A DNA stretch of 64,000 bases from Natronorubrum texcoconense. Lineage in GTDB: Archaea; Halobacteriota; Halobacteria; Halobacteriales; Natrialbaceae. The notes under the pieces are model-generated. The model searched no databases, was not told the origin of the DNA, and saw nothing but the letters and a program-made list of their open reading frames with translations. The translations under genes and the position numbers were made by a program. Below, piece by piece: positions 17,840 through 27,150 of the stretch; within the stretch, counting starts at the first letter, position 1, and each line of letters opens with the position of its first letter. The stretch is taken from the NCBI RefSeq assembly GCF_900100335.1, contig NZ_FNFE01000001.1:806001-870000 (forward strand). The letters run 5' to 3'.

Positions 17840-20296
17840 TCAATTCGAGTCCCCGTCGCCGTCCGCACCGACCTCGAGGACCGCCCCTTCCAGCACGTCC
17901 GACTCGCTGACGTCGACGTCGTCGTCGCCGACCGCGTACGTCCCGTCGTAGGGAACCGTCGCCTCGAGTCGGCCGTCGTCTCCGACGGTCACGTCGCGTT
18001 CGTACGTGAGCGACTCGCCGTCGACCGAGACGGACGTACTGACGGTCACCGTCTCGCCCGGTTCGGCGTCCGCTTCGATCGTCGCCCCCGGAACGACGGC
18101 GAACGCCGCTACGGACCGATCGTCGTCCGCGTAGAGCAACTGGTAGTGGACGAGCGCCTCGCCGCCGTCGCCGCCGGTTCCGAGGTCCTCGAGCAGTTGC
18201 GCGTGCGTGCTCTCAGCCGGTAACTCGGTCTCTCGCTCGGTTACGACGACGTAGCCGACCCTGTCCTCGAACTGGCTGTAGTTGCCGTCCGGATCGTCGC
18301 CGAACCGGAAGTCGTCGAAGTTCGCCATCGCGTACGCGTAGCTTTCGGACTCCCCACTCGCGTGATAGTTGTACATTCGGTTGTCGCCCCACTCGCTCAG
18401 CACGAAGCTGTCGGGGTATTCCCGATCCGCGCCGGCCGCGTGCTCGTCGATCGTCAGCGCGGCCTCGAACGCCGAATCGTCGTGGGCGACCTGCCCGGAG
18501 AGTCCGGGGACGTAGAGCAGACTAAAGCCGCAGACGAGGAGCCCGATGCCGAGGACGTACCCGAACTTCCGTGCGTCGGGCAGCGTGATCGAGGGCTCGT
18601 CGCGGCCGCCGTCCGCGGCCACCGCGTTCGGTCGTTCGGTCCCTCGTCGGAACGGGAGCGGTCGCCGCGCGAGGTCGACCGTCGATAGGGCGTAGACGAA
18701 GCCGACGCCGCCCAGAACGGACAGCGGAACCGCGAACTGTGCGGCGAATCGCACCTGAATCGCGGCGAGTAGCATGAGAGTCGACGTGTACACCGCGAGA
18801 AGCAACCACGCCGGTTCGTACTGTCGAGAGACGTGCCAGACGGCCCAGATCAGTACCGCGACTCCGAGATAGAAGCCGACCCCGAGCTGGATCAGCGGTC
18901 CGAAAATCACCGCGTACTCGGGAGTGAACAGCGACGACGTCTCCGTGATGCCTTCCCGGAGGAGCAGATCGTCGGCTCGAGACCGCGCCTCCGCCCAGTC
19001 GCCCGGTCGAAGCCGGCGGAGCGCGTAGAGTCCCGCAGCGACGACGGCCGCCTCGAGCGCGAGGAGTCCGCCGACGTGGAGCTCGAACTGTCGCCACAGA
19101 TCGCCGAGCGCGAGCACAACGACGGCACCGCCGAGGACCATCGCGGGCGTGTAGGCGACGAAACCGGAGTGCCAGCCCCAGTTGGTGTGGAGCCAGACCG
19201 AGATCGCCGTTCCGATTCCGATCCCGACCAATACGGGGAGGTTCGCCAGCGTCGGCGAGATGTCCTCGCGGGCGTCGATGACGGCCCGAAGCCCGACGTA
19301 GGCAGCCAGCGGCACGAACAGCAGGGAGGAGCCGCCCCACAGATGAGCCGACGCACCCAACGCCACGCCCAGCCCCACCGCGACGAGCCACGTGGCCGGC
19401 GACGAGAGGTGGTCGCGAACCGCGTCCCGATCGGCGCTCGTCTCGCGTCGCCGCGTCAGATCGACGGCGAGCCACGCCAGCGCGAGGAGCGTCGCACCGA
19501 GCCAGAAGTACTGGTGGAGCCGGTGCTCGAGGAATCCCACCTGCGTGTACACGGCGTGGACGGGCGTAACCGCGAGCAACACCACGGAGGCGATGCCGAC
19601 CCTGACGTCTCTCGTCACCACGACCGCCAGCGCGTAGATAACGACCGCGAGCGCGACGGAGGCGACGACGGGGAGCCAGGCCGCGACCGCGTCGGCGGCC
19701 CACTGGTCCCCGCCTAGCAGCGTCGCGAACCACCAGTTCAACGCGTGGGTCAGCGGCCGCCGAGCGGCGGCGCCGGCCGGCAGCTCCGCGAGAACGCCGA
19801 TATCCGTCGGACTCGTCGACTCGGCCAGTAACTCGTTCGTCCAGTACCGGTAGTAGTACGGATCGTTCCCCGGCGAGACGACGTGGTCGCCGCGGAACAC
19901 CGACCGAAACTGCGTGAGCCGCATCGCGACGACCAGCAACAGCGCGCCGGCGAGTCCGGCGAGGGCCCGTCGATCGCCCCAGATTCCGAGGTCGACTGCC
20001 GAACGGAAGTCGCGGGAGCCACTGTCGCCGGTATCCGACTCCACGGCCTCCCCCGACAGCACGGCCCGGACGACCGCCGCGTCGGCGACCCGGTACTCCC
20101 CGTCGGCCTTCTCGACGATCCCTCGAGAGACGAGTTCACCGAACGTTCCCGAGTCAAGGGGAACGTCGTCGAACGTCCAGGTTTCGGCTTCGGAGTCGAC
20201 CTCGAGCACGGTCTCGAGCGCCCGTTCCGCCTCGTCGTGATCCGCGAGAAACGAGGCGGTCGCATCGGCGAGCGCGCTCGAGTCGGCGTCGGTCAT
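17840..20296 (-). CDS. AglB/STT3-like oligosaccharyltransferase with N-terminal winged-helix-like segment
   Basis: The 818-residue protein has a soluble N-terminal segment (residues 1-85, GTFGELVSRGIVEKADGEYR) that looks like a small winged helix. About twelve membrane helices follow, then a C-terminal soluble domain. STT3 features are GNDPYYYRYW in the first loop and FLEHRLHQYFW where AglB proteins carry their second acidic motif. The place of the canonical WWDYG motif is taken by SEWGDNRMYNYHASG. STT3 enzymes move lipid-linked glycan to Asn of exported proteins. This is a divergent haloarchaeal branch, shorter than classical AglB. It may glycosylate the nearby S-layer protein. The acceptor is not proven. 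Confidence 0.8.
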   Translation of the reverse strand: MTDADSSALADATASFLADHDEAERALETVLEVDSEAETWTFDDVPLDSGTFGELVSRGIVEKADGEYRVADAAVVRAVLSGEAVESDTGDSGSRDFRSAVDLGIWGDRRALAGLAGALLLVVAMRLTQFRSVFRGDHVVSPGNDPYYYRYWTNELLAESTSPTDIGVLAELPAGAAARRPLTHALNWWFATLLGGDQWAADAVAAWLPVVASVALAVVIYALAVVVTRDVRVGIASVVLLAVTPVHAVYTQVGFLEHRLHQYFWLGATLLALAWLAVDLTRRRETSADRDAVRDHLSSPATWLVAVGLGVALGASAHLWGGSSLLFVPLAAYVGLRAVIDAREDISPTLANLPVLVGIGIGTAISVWLHTNWGWHSGFVAYTPAMVLGGAVVVLALGDLWRQFELHVGGLLALEAAVVAAGLYALRRLRPGDWAEARSRADDLLLREGITETSSLFTPEYAVIFGPLIQLGVGFYLGVAVLIWAVWHVSRQYEPAWLLLAVYTSTLMLLAAIQVRFAAQFAVPLSVLGGVGFVYALSTVDLARRPLPFRRGTERPNAVAADGGRDEPSITLPDARKFGYVLGIGLLVCGFSLLYVPGLSGQVAHDDSAFEAALTIDEHAAGADREYPDSFVLSEWGDNRMYNYHASGESESYAYAMANFDDFRFGDDPDGNYSQFEDRVGYVVVTERETELPAESTHAQLLEDLGTGGDGGEALVHYQLLYADDDRSVAAFAVVPGATIEADAEPGETVTVSTSVSVDGESLTYERDVTVGDDGRLEATVPYDGTYAVGDDDVDVSESDVLEGAVLEVGADGDGDSN

Positions 20297-20396
20297 TGGC
20301 CATCATGTGAGTGTACGGACTCATCACGTTTTCGCTCCGAGTCGGTAGCGACGACCGCGTTTCGCCGCGTTAGGGCGAGGACTTCAGTCCGAGCCA

Positions 20397-22190
20397 TCAC
20401 TCCACCGTGACGCTCTTCGCGAGGTGTCGCGGTTTGTCGATCGACCGACCCAAGCGATGGGCGACCCAGTAGGCGAGCAACTGCAACTGGACGTTCGCGG
20501 TGACCGCCGCACCGATCTCGTTCGACGCCGGTACCTCGAGGACGTGATCCGCGTAGCGTTCGACGTCGGTCCGGCCGTCCGTCACCGCCACGACGGGCGC
20601 GTCGCGAGCCTCGACCTCCTTGACGTTACTGACCGTCTTGCGCGCCTGTTCGTCGTCGCCAGTGACGAGCGCGAACACCGGCGTCTCCTCGGTTACCAGT
20701 GCCAGCGGGCCGTGTTTCAACTCGCCCGCGGCGAACCCCTCGGCGTGGCGGTAGCTAATCTCTTTCAGTTTGAGTGCACCTTCGAGCGCGACGGGATACT
20801 GGTAGCCCCGGCCGATGAAAAAGAAGGCGTCCGACTCGGCGTACTCCGCGGCGATCTCGGTCGCCTGCGACGTATCGAGGACGGTCTGGACCTGATCGGG
20901 AACGTCGCGCAACGCACGAATCACGCCGTGGCACGACCCGTTGCTCAGCCGACACGCGAGCAGCGTCAACGCCACCTGCTGGCTCGCGAACGTCTTGGTC
21001 GCGGCGACGCCGATCTCCGGTCCGGCACGAATGTACAGCGCGTGGTCACACTCCCGCGCTGCCGAACTCCCAACGGTGTTCGTCACGGCGACCGTCTCCG
21101 CGCCGGCGCGGTTCGCCTCGCGTAACGCGCGCATCGTATCTGCAGTCTCGCCGCTCTGCGTGACGCCGACGACGAGCGTCGACGGGTCGACGGGAATCCG
21201 GTCGGTCGAGTACTCGCTGGCGAGAAACGACTGAGCTGGAACGCCGCGGTCGCGTAACAGCGTGGCCCCGAACAGGGCGGCGTGGTAGGACGTTCCGCAG
21301 GCGACGAACTGCACCGGCGACGACGACTCGAGCGCGTCGAGTTCCTCGAGCGTCACCGTCCCGGTCAGTTCGTCCACGCGACCGCGAAGACACTGCCGCA
21401 GTGCCGTCGGCTGCTCGTGGATCTCCTTGAGCATGTAGTGGTCGTACCCGCTCTTACCCGCGTCCTCGGCGTCCCACTCGATCGTCTCGACGGACGGTTC
21501 GACGACGGTCCCGCTCGAGTCCGTGACGACGACCGCCTCGGGCGAGAGTCGAGCGAACTCACCGTCTTCCAGATAGACGACGCGGTCGGTGTACTCGATA
21601 AAGGCCGGCGCGTCGCTCGCGAGGTAGTAGCCGTCGTCGCCGATACCGAGCACCAGCGGAGATGCCTGTCGAGCGGCGTGAATCGTCTCCGAACCGGCGA
21701 AGACGGCCGCGACGGCGTAACTCCCCTCGATTCGATCGATGGCGGCGCGAAACGCCGTTTCGGGGGCCATCCCCTCCTCGAGGGCGCGGGCGATCAGGTG
21801 GGGAACGACCTCGGTGTCGGTCTCGCTCTGGAACGTGACGCCGTCCGCTGTGAGTTCGTCGCGCAGCGACTGATAGTTCTCGATGATTCCGTTGTGGACG
21901 ACGGCGACTCGTCCTTCGCCGTCGGTGTGCGGATGCGCGTTGAGGTTCGAGGGCGGCCCGTGCGTACTCCAGCGCGTGTGACCGATGCCGATCGAGTGTC
22001 CGCGCAGTTGTTCGGTCGGCAGTGCAGACTCGAGCGCGGAGAGCTCGCCCTCCCGCTTGTGAACCGCGAGCGTTCCGTTCGCCAGCGCTACACCTGCAGA
22101 ATCGTAGCCGCGGTACTCGAGGCCGGAGAGCCCGTTCAGCAGAACGTCGATCGCGTCGTTCGATCCGACGTAGCCGACGATGCCGCACAT
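20397..22190 (-). CDS. glmS: Glutamine-fructose-6-phosphate aminotransferase
   Basis: The 597-residue enzyme makes glucosamine-6-phosphate from fructose-6-phosphate and glutamine, the entry to amino sugars. The catalytic Cys2 follows the start (MCGIVGYVGS). The glutaminase domain (about 1-215) contains HTRWSTHG and NGIIENY, and two SIS domains follow (CGTSYHAALFGA near residue 300, GRGYQYPVALEGALKLKE near residue 475). The end KPRHLAKSVTVE is the family signature. The ATG is fixed by the required Cys2. The start overlaps the stop of the upstream GlmU-type gene by one base (ATGA), so both are one operon. Length is typical. Confidence 0.96.
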   Translation of the reverse strand: MCGIVGYVGSNDAIDVLLNGLSGLEYRGYDSAGVALANGTLAVHKREGELSALESALPTEQLRGHSIGIGHTRWSTHGPPSNLNAHPHTDGEGRVAVVHNGIIENYQSLRDELTADGVTFQSETDTEVVPHLIARALEEGMAPETAFRAAIDRIEGSYAVAAVFAGSETIHAARQASPLVLGIGDDGYYLASDAPAFIEYTDRVVYLEDGEFARLSPEAVVVTDSSGTVVEPSVETIEWDAEDAGKSGYDHYMLKEIHEQPTALRQCLRGRVDELTGTVTLEELDALESSSPVQFVACGTSYHAALFGATLLRDRGVPAQSFLASEYSTDRIPVDPSTLVVGVTQSGETADTMRALREANRAGAETVAVTNTVGSSAARECDHALYIRAGPEIGVAATKTFASQQVALTLLACRLSNGSCHGVIRALRDVPDQVQTVLDTSQATEIAAEYAESDAFFFIGRGYQYPVALEGALKLKEISYRHAEGFAAGELKHGPLALVTEETPVFALVTGDDEQARKTVSNVKEVEARDAPVVAVTDGRTDVERYADHVLEVPASNEIGAAVTANVQLQLLAYWVAHRLGRSIDKPRHLAKSVTVE

Positions 22191-23392
22191 CAGGACCGAA
22201 CCTCCGTCTCGGAGTCGATCGTCCCGCTGACGGTCGTTCCGGGGCCGATGACGGCGTTCGAGCCGACGATCGTTCCCGGCGCGTACGTCACGCCGCCCCC
22301 GTCGCGGACGCGGTCCGCGATGAGCGCGCCGAGTCCCTCGTTTCGGTGGATCCGATCGCCGACGTGGACGTCGCCCGGCCCGCCGACGACGGTCGAGCCG
22401 GCGCCGATCCGGACGCCGCGGCCGGTCACGCAGTCGACGAGCGTGGCGTTCGGACCGATCCGCGTATCGGCGTCGACGACGCTGTGCTCGCAGACGACGT
22501 TCGAGCCGACGGTGACGTTCTCGCCGAGACAGACGTTGGGCCCGATCACCGCGCCGGGCCCGACCACGCAATCGTCCGCGATGACGACGGGGCCACGGAT
22601 CGTCGCGCGCTCGTGAATTCGAGCGGACGCCGCGGTCGTGCTCTCGACGCCGCCATCGCTCTCGAGGAGGGCGTCGGCAACCTCGAGTAAGTCCCAGGGA
22701 TAGGTCGCGTCGATCCAAATACCCTTCGAGCGCACGCCTCGAACCGGCTCGTCGCCGTCGATCAACGCGGTGAGCCCGTCTACGAGCGAGTGTTCCCCAC
22801 CACGTGAGTTCGCGCTCCGGACGGTATCGAACGCGCGCGTCTCGAGGGCGTAAACGCCCGCGTTAAGCAGATAGCTTCGGTCGTCGGTCGGATTCTCGAC
22901 GATTTCGGTGACGCGGCGGGACGAGACCCCCGCGTCGTCGGGCTCGAGGAGGACGCCGCCGTACTCGGAGACGTCGCGGTGCTGGATCGTGCCGATGGTC
23001 GCCGCGGCGTCGTCGGTCTCGCCGTGTGCGTCGATGACGTCCTCGACGATCCGTCGGTCGACGAGCTGGTCGCCGTTCACGACGAGGGTCGACCCCGACA
23101 CCGTCGATTCGGCAGCCGCCAGCGCGTGACCGCTCCCGAGCTGTTTCTCCTGGGTCACGTAGGCCACGGGGACGTCGCGGTACGTCGGGCCGAACTGCGA
23201 CTGGACGCGGTTCCGTCCGTAGCCGACGACCACCGTCAGCTCCGAGATTCCGGCCGCGATCAGCGCGTCGAAGACGTGGGCCAGTATCGGCTCGGTGGCG
23301 GCGGGGAGCATGGGTTTCGGTCGGTGTTCCGTCAGCGGTCGGAGCCGCTTTCCCTCCCCCGCGGCGAGGACGATAGCGGATCGAACAGTCAT
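22190..23392 (-). CDS. glmU: GlmU-type sugar-1-phosphate nucleotidylyltransferase/acetyltransferase
   Basis: The 400-residue protein has an N-terminal nucleotidyltransferase domain with LAAGEGKRLRPLTEHRPKPM and a C-terminal left-handed beta-helix of hexapeptide repeats (about residues 250-395, for example VVIADDCVVGPGAVIGPNV). It probably acetylates glucosamine-1-phosphate and couples it to UTP to give UDP-GlcNAc. Some haloarchaeal relatives act on glucose-1-phosphate (AglF type). The coupling with glmS supports the GlcNAc role. It is the first gene of the glmU-glmS operon. Its product would feed the surface glycan genes upstream. Confidence 0.88.
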   Translation of the reverse strand: MTVRSAIVLAAGEGKRLRPLTEHRPKPMLPAATEPILAHVFDALIAAGISELTVVVGYGRNRVQSQFGPTYRDVPVAYVTQEKQLGSGHALAAAESTVSGSTLVVNGDQLVDRRIVEDVIDAHGETDDAAATIGTIQHRDVSEYGGVLLEPDDAGVSSRRVTEIVENPTDDRSYLLNAGVYALETRAFDTVRSANSRGGEHSLVDGLTALIDGDEPVRGVRSKGIWIDATYPWDLLEVADALLESDGGVESTTAASARIHERATIRGPVVIADDCVVGPGAVIGPNVCLGENVTVGSNVVCEHSVVDADTRIGPNATLVDCVTGRGVRIGAGSTVVGGPGDVHVGDRIHRNEGLGALIADRVRDGGGVTYAPGTIVGSNAVIGPGTTVSGTIDSETEVRS

Positions 23393-23636
23393 GTAGCTCC
23401 CTCGTCACACGGTCGGTGTAGGTCTTCCGGTCTTTCGACCGACGAACGGCCGTAAACCCTATCTATCGGGCTTGAAACGCCGTCTCGACCGGCCGACGTC
23501 GAGTTCACAAGCGTCGTCGAGACGACTCGGCAATTTCGCGCCGTCACCCCGCTTTCACTCGTCCGCTCCGGTAGCAGTTCCTCGCGAGTCATCGGAATCC
23601 GACGCAAAAACAGTCGTTCGGGGGCTCGACGGCCGA

Positions 23637-24962
23637 TCAGTCGTCCGCGGCGACGGCCTCGCCCTCGCTCGTCGACTCCGCGCGTTCGAGATCCTCGAGA
23701 TACTCGTCGGCGTCGAGTGCGGCCTTCGATCCCATTCCGGCGGCCGTCACGGCCTGCTGGTAGTGGAAGTCGACGACGTCGCCGGCGCCGAAGATGCCGG
23801 GGACGTCGGTCTCGGTCTGGCCGCCGCCGTCGCCGCCCTGGGTCCGAAGGTAGCCCTCGTCGTCCATCTGGACGCCGGTGCCCTCGAGATACGCCGTGTT
23901 CGGCGTGTGGCCGATCGCGAAGAAGACGGCGCCGACGTCGAACTCGAACTCCTCGGTCTCGGGGTCGTCGAGGCGGTCCGTTGGGTGGCCCTTGTCGTTG
24001 CGGACGAGGGTGACGTGGTCGACGCCCTCCGCCTGCGAGCCGTGGAGCTCGGTCACTTCCGTGTTCTTCATGATCTCGATCTCGCCCGCGTCGACCTTCT
24101 CCTGGACGCGGTTGACCCAGTACTGTTCGGCGCGGAACTCCTCGCGTCGGTGGGCGATGTAGACCGTGTCGGCGAACTTGGTCAGGAAGGTCGCCTCCTC
24201 CATCGCGGCGTCGCCGCCACCGACGACGAGCATGTCCTCGTCGCGGAAGAACGCGCCGTCACAGGTGGCACAGGTCGAGAGACCGTAGCCCATCAGTTCG
24301 TCCTCGCCGGGGATGCCGAGCGTTCGCGCGCTCGCACCGGAGGCGGCGATCACCGCGTCGGCGGTGTAGACGTCGCCGTTGGTCAGTTCGACGCGGAACG
24401 GCTTGGTGTCCGCGTCGACGTTCTCGATGATGCCGTTTTTCAGGTCGGCGCCGAACTGTGTGGCCTGCTCTTTCATGTTGTTGACCAGTTCCGGCCCGCT
24501 GATCCCCTCGGGGAAGCCGGGGTAGTTCGCCACGTCGGTGGTCAGCGTGAGCTGGCCGCCGGGTTCGTCGCCCTCGATGACCAGCGGCTCGTTGTCCCCG
24601 CGGCCGGCGTAGATCGCTGCGGTCAGTCCGGCGATTCCGGTCCCGGCGATGATGAGTTTGCGGTGTTCGAGGACTTCACCGTCCTCGGTGTCGCTTTCGA
24701 TCCCGAGTTTCGCGTCTAGTTCGCCCGTCTCGTCGAGCGCGCTGGTTTCGTCCCAGCCGCCGATCAGTTCGTCGTCGATGAACACTTCGGGAGCCGTCTT
24801 GCGACCGTTCGCTCGCTCGACCATCTCCTCGAACAGGTCGTCGTCGCCCGTGACGTTGTACGTCTCGTACTCGACTCCCTTCGCGTCGAAGAGATCCTTG
24901 GCTTTGTCGCAGTACGGACAGTCCTCTTTGGTATAGATCTCGACTCGAGGCTGTTCGCTCAT
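23637..24962 (-). CDS. Glutaredoxin-thioredoxin reductase fusion
   Basis: The 441-residue protein fuses a glutaredoxin domain (residues 1-80, active site CPYC at 15-18, TAPEVFID cis-Pro loop) to a TrxB-like FAD/NAD(P) oxidoreductase. The second part has IAGTGIAGLTAAIYAG, the redox pair CATC, the nucleotide site VVGGGDAAMEEA and GIFGAGDVVD. It would pass electrons from NAD(P)H through FAD to the Cys pair and perhaps directly to its own glutaredoxin. Haloarchaea use gamma-glutamylcysteine and have many such reductases. I use the ATG at 24962; a GTG two codons earlier is less likely. Confidence 0.92.
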   Translation of the reverse strand: MSEQPRVEIYTKEDCPYCDKAKDLFDAKGVEYETYNVTGDDDLFEEMVERANGRKTAPEVFIDDELIGGWDETSALDETGELDAKLGIESDTEDGEVLEHRKLIIAGTGIAGLTAAIYAGRGDNEPLVIEGDEPGGQLTLTTDVANYPGFPEGISGPELVNNMKEQATQFGADLKNGIIENVDADTKPFRVELTNGDVYTADAVIAASGASARTLGIPGEDELMGYGLSTCATCDGAFFRDEDMLVVGGGDAAMEEATFLTKFADTVYIAHRREEFRAEQYWVNRVQEKVDAGEIEIMKNTEVTELHGSQAEGVDHVTLVRNDKGHPTDRLDDPETEEFEFDVGAVFFAIGHTPNTAYLEGTGVQMDDEGYLRTQGGDGGGQTETDVPGIFGAGDVVDFHYQQAVTAAGMGSKAALDADEYLEDLERAESTSEGEAVAADD

Positions 24963-25044
24963 GAGCACGAGTTGGGACAGAGTGCCTAAACCGCTTGCGT
25001 TCTCAGCAACGCGAGGATGGCTCCTGTGACGTGCTGTGGCATCG

Positions 25045-26340
25045 TTAGGCCTCGGTAGACCGCCCCGCGTCGACGAACTCGACGACGACGGCGACGTCGC
25101 GGTCGGTTCGATCCTCGAGCGTCGTCTCGAGATCGGCGACGAGATTCGGGTACGGCGCGTCGGCGGGCCGCTGAACGACGACCGTCACCGCCGATTCGTC
25201 GTCGACGCCGACGCCGACGAATTCGGTTCGCACCTCGACGAGTTCGAGGTCGGCGTACTCGTCGTCGTCGAGAACGGTGCGAACTTCGTCGTTGACGCTG
25301 TTCTCGTAGAGGACGTACTGCCCCAACACGAGCCCGCCCATGGAGAGCACGATCACGCCTAGAACGACGGCAACGGCGAGCGTGTCGACCCACTCACTGG
25401 AGAGATTCTCCCGAATCGAGCCGCGGGTCCAGCCGTCGGGTCGATATCCCAGATACCAGAAGACGGCGAGCCCGGAGAACAGGATCGACGTGGCGTTGAC
25501 TGCGACCAGGACGAACGCGCCGAGGGCGACCGAGGGGTCACCCCAGGCCATCCCGATACCGACCGCCGCGGCCGCCGGGATGAGTGCGACAGCGATCATC
25601 ACGCCGACCAGCGAAACGGGGATCGCCGTCGCGAGACCGAACGCACCCGCTGCACCGGCACAGATCCCGACGACGATCGCGAGTAGCCCGGGCGAGATTC
25701 GGTTCTGGACCTGGACGATGGCCGTGATGTCGATCGTCGACGGGACGACGCCGCCGGAGCGAACGATCCAGGCGAAGACGAACGCACTGACGATGGCGAC
25801 GCCGAGCCCGAACGCCAGCGACGTGAGCCCGTCGATGACCATCTCGCGGTCGTCGAGCACGAGGCCAACGGTGCCCGTCAGCGCCGCGCTGACCTGCGGG
25901 GCGATCACCATCGAACCGACGACGATCGCCGGCGAGTCGAGGAGGAGTCCCGCGGTCGCGACGATCGCGCTCAACACGGTCATCGCGTAGTACGTGACCC
26001 GACCCGGCGTCATGTTCATCGCTCGAGACCGGATCTCTTCGTGGGCGATGCTGTCGTCTTCCTCCTGGCCGTTGACGTACCGCTCCTCGAGTTCGTCGAT
26101 CCGCGGCGTTCGCGCCGTCTCGATCGAGGAAACGACGACGAACTGGTCGTCGATTCCGGCCTCACGAAGTGACGACAGCACGCGTTCGACCGCCTGGGGC
26201 GGAAGCGGGAAGCTCACGAGTTCGCCGTCGGTCCCGTCGCCGGCTTCGGCGGTCCGAACGTAGTCGATCCCCTCGTCGTCGAGGACCGACAACGCGTCGT
26301 CGGATCTGTCGTCCGGCACGAACAGTTCGATCTGGCGCAC
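25045..26340 (-). CDS. DUF389 (TIGR00341) membrane protein
   Basis: The protein of about 431 residues has a soluble N-terminal domain (RQIELFVPDDRSDDALSVLD), a membrane domain with about six to seven helices (SPAIVVGSMVIAPQVSAALTG is the family signature), and a C-terminal soluble part. The function of DUF389 is not known; transport has been suggested. Known relatives start at the first beta-strand, so I chose a GTG start at 26340 (VRQIELF). A frame up to 26490 is open but its extra 50 residues are not family-like. It is divergent from the DUF357 gene with a 165-base spacer. Confidence 0.85.
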   Translation of the reverse strand: MRQIELFVPDDRSDDALSVLDDEGIDYVRTAEAGDGTDGELVSFPLPPQAVERVLSSLREAGIDDQFVVVSSIETARTPRIDELEERYVNGQEEDDSIAHEEIRSRAMNMTPGRVTYYAMTVLSAIVATAGLLLDSPAIVVGSMVIAPQVSAALTGTVGLVLDDREMVIDGLTSLAFGLGVAIVSAFVFAWIVRSGGVVPSTIDITAIVQVQNRISPGLLAIVVGICAGAAGAFGLATAIPVSLVGVMIAVALIPAAAAVGIGMAWGDPSVALGAFVLVAVNATSILFSGLAVFWYLGYRPDGWTRGSIRENLSSEWVDTLAVAVVLGVIVLSMGGLVLGQYVLYENSVNDEVRTVLDDDEYADLELVEVRTEFVGVGVDDESAVTVVVQRPADAPYPNLVADLETTLEDRTDRDVAVVVEFVDAGRSTEA

Positions 26341-26505
26341 GCTCGAGTACAGCACGCCCGGTTTCAAACCTATGAAGGCGTTAACGCCGTTGAACGTGTT
26401 CCCTACGTGTTTACGGTCGAACCGTTCGGTATCTGGGACCGTCCCTGCCACTGGGACGCGACTCGCTGACGACACTGTTACGGTGCCCACGGCCGATCAC
26501 CGGGT

Positions 26506-26790
26506 ATGGCTGCGGATCTCGAGGAGAAAACGGATCGCTACGGGGAGTTACTCGCGGACGCGCTCGAGGAAGCGTCGGTCGCCCCGCCGGACGGAACGCC
26601 GATGGCCGAAGCGGCCGAGGAGTGTTACGAGATGGCGGCCTCGTATCTGGAGGACGGTCAGCACTTCCGCGAGGAAGGCGACCGCGTCAACGCGCTGGCG
26701 TCGTTTTCCTACGGCCACGCGTGGCTCGATGCCGGCGCGCGCGTCGGATTGTTCGACGTTCCGACGGAGGGACATCTGTTCACGGTCTGA
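26506..26790 (+). CDS. DUF357 domain protein
   Basis: The 94-residue all-helical protein contains the DUF357 pattern: ECYEMAASYLEDGQHFREEG followed by DRVNALASFSYGHAWLDAGARVG. Members are archaeal, small and of unknown function, and the helices resemble TPR-like pairs. The single ATG at 26506 fits the family start. The gene is short, monocistronic and divergent from the DUF389 gene. Confidence 0.85.
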   Translation: MAADLEEKTDRYGELLADALEEASVAPPDGTPMAEAAEECYEMAASYLEDGQHFREEGDRVNALASFSYGHAWLDAGARVGLFDVPTEGHLFTV

Positions 26791-26994
26791 GTTCGAGCGC
26801 CGTCCTCACGGGACGGGACCGGGTCGAAGCGGTGACTCCCAACATGTTTTGACGATAGCTTTCTGTAGCTGGTCGACGTTGGGTTGCGTGACGTGACGGC
26901 ACGCCGAGTCGGACGGCGTTCACGATCGCCGGTCTGCAGCGGCCGCGAAGGCGAGTAGTCGGCCGCTGCGATACGCATCGATAACGATTAATCG

Positions 26995-27122
26995 CTATAT
27001 AACCAAAGCGTATATAAAAGTTTTCCCGATTAGTTTATAAAGGAGACGAAATCTTTATATGCCTTCCGGCCTAACTATACGTTAGCCGAGGCGACCGGGT
27101 TTCTTCTGGTTTCCCCACCCGG
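26995..27122 (+). promoter_or_regulatory. Complex promoter and leader of tfb
   Basis: Five TATA-like elements lie within about 90 bases: CTATATAACC (26995), GTATATAAAA (27010, preceded by an AACCAAAGC purine-rich BRE-like stretch), TTTATAAAG (27034), CTTTATATG (27053) and ACTATACG (27075). The leader also has an inverted repeat CCGGGT...ACCCGG (27095-27122) with a T-rich loop. The rest of the 26791-27150 gap shows no gene. Several start sites or self-regulation by TFB are possible. Confidence 0.55.
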
Positions 27123-27150
27123 GAGCCCCGAGTAACCGTCCCGATACACC

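Noticed and set aside
22191-22718. N-terminal extension of glmS
   Set aside because: GlmS needs Cys2 at its N-terminus, which fixes the start at 22190. The extension is an antisense-like frame within glmU.
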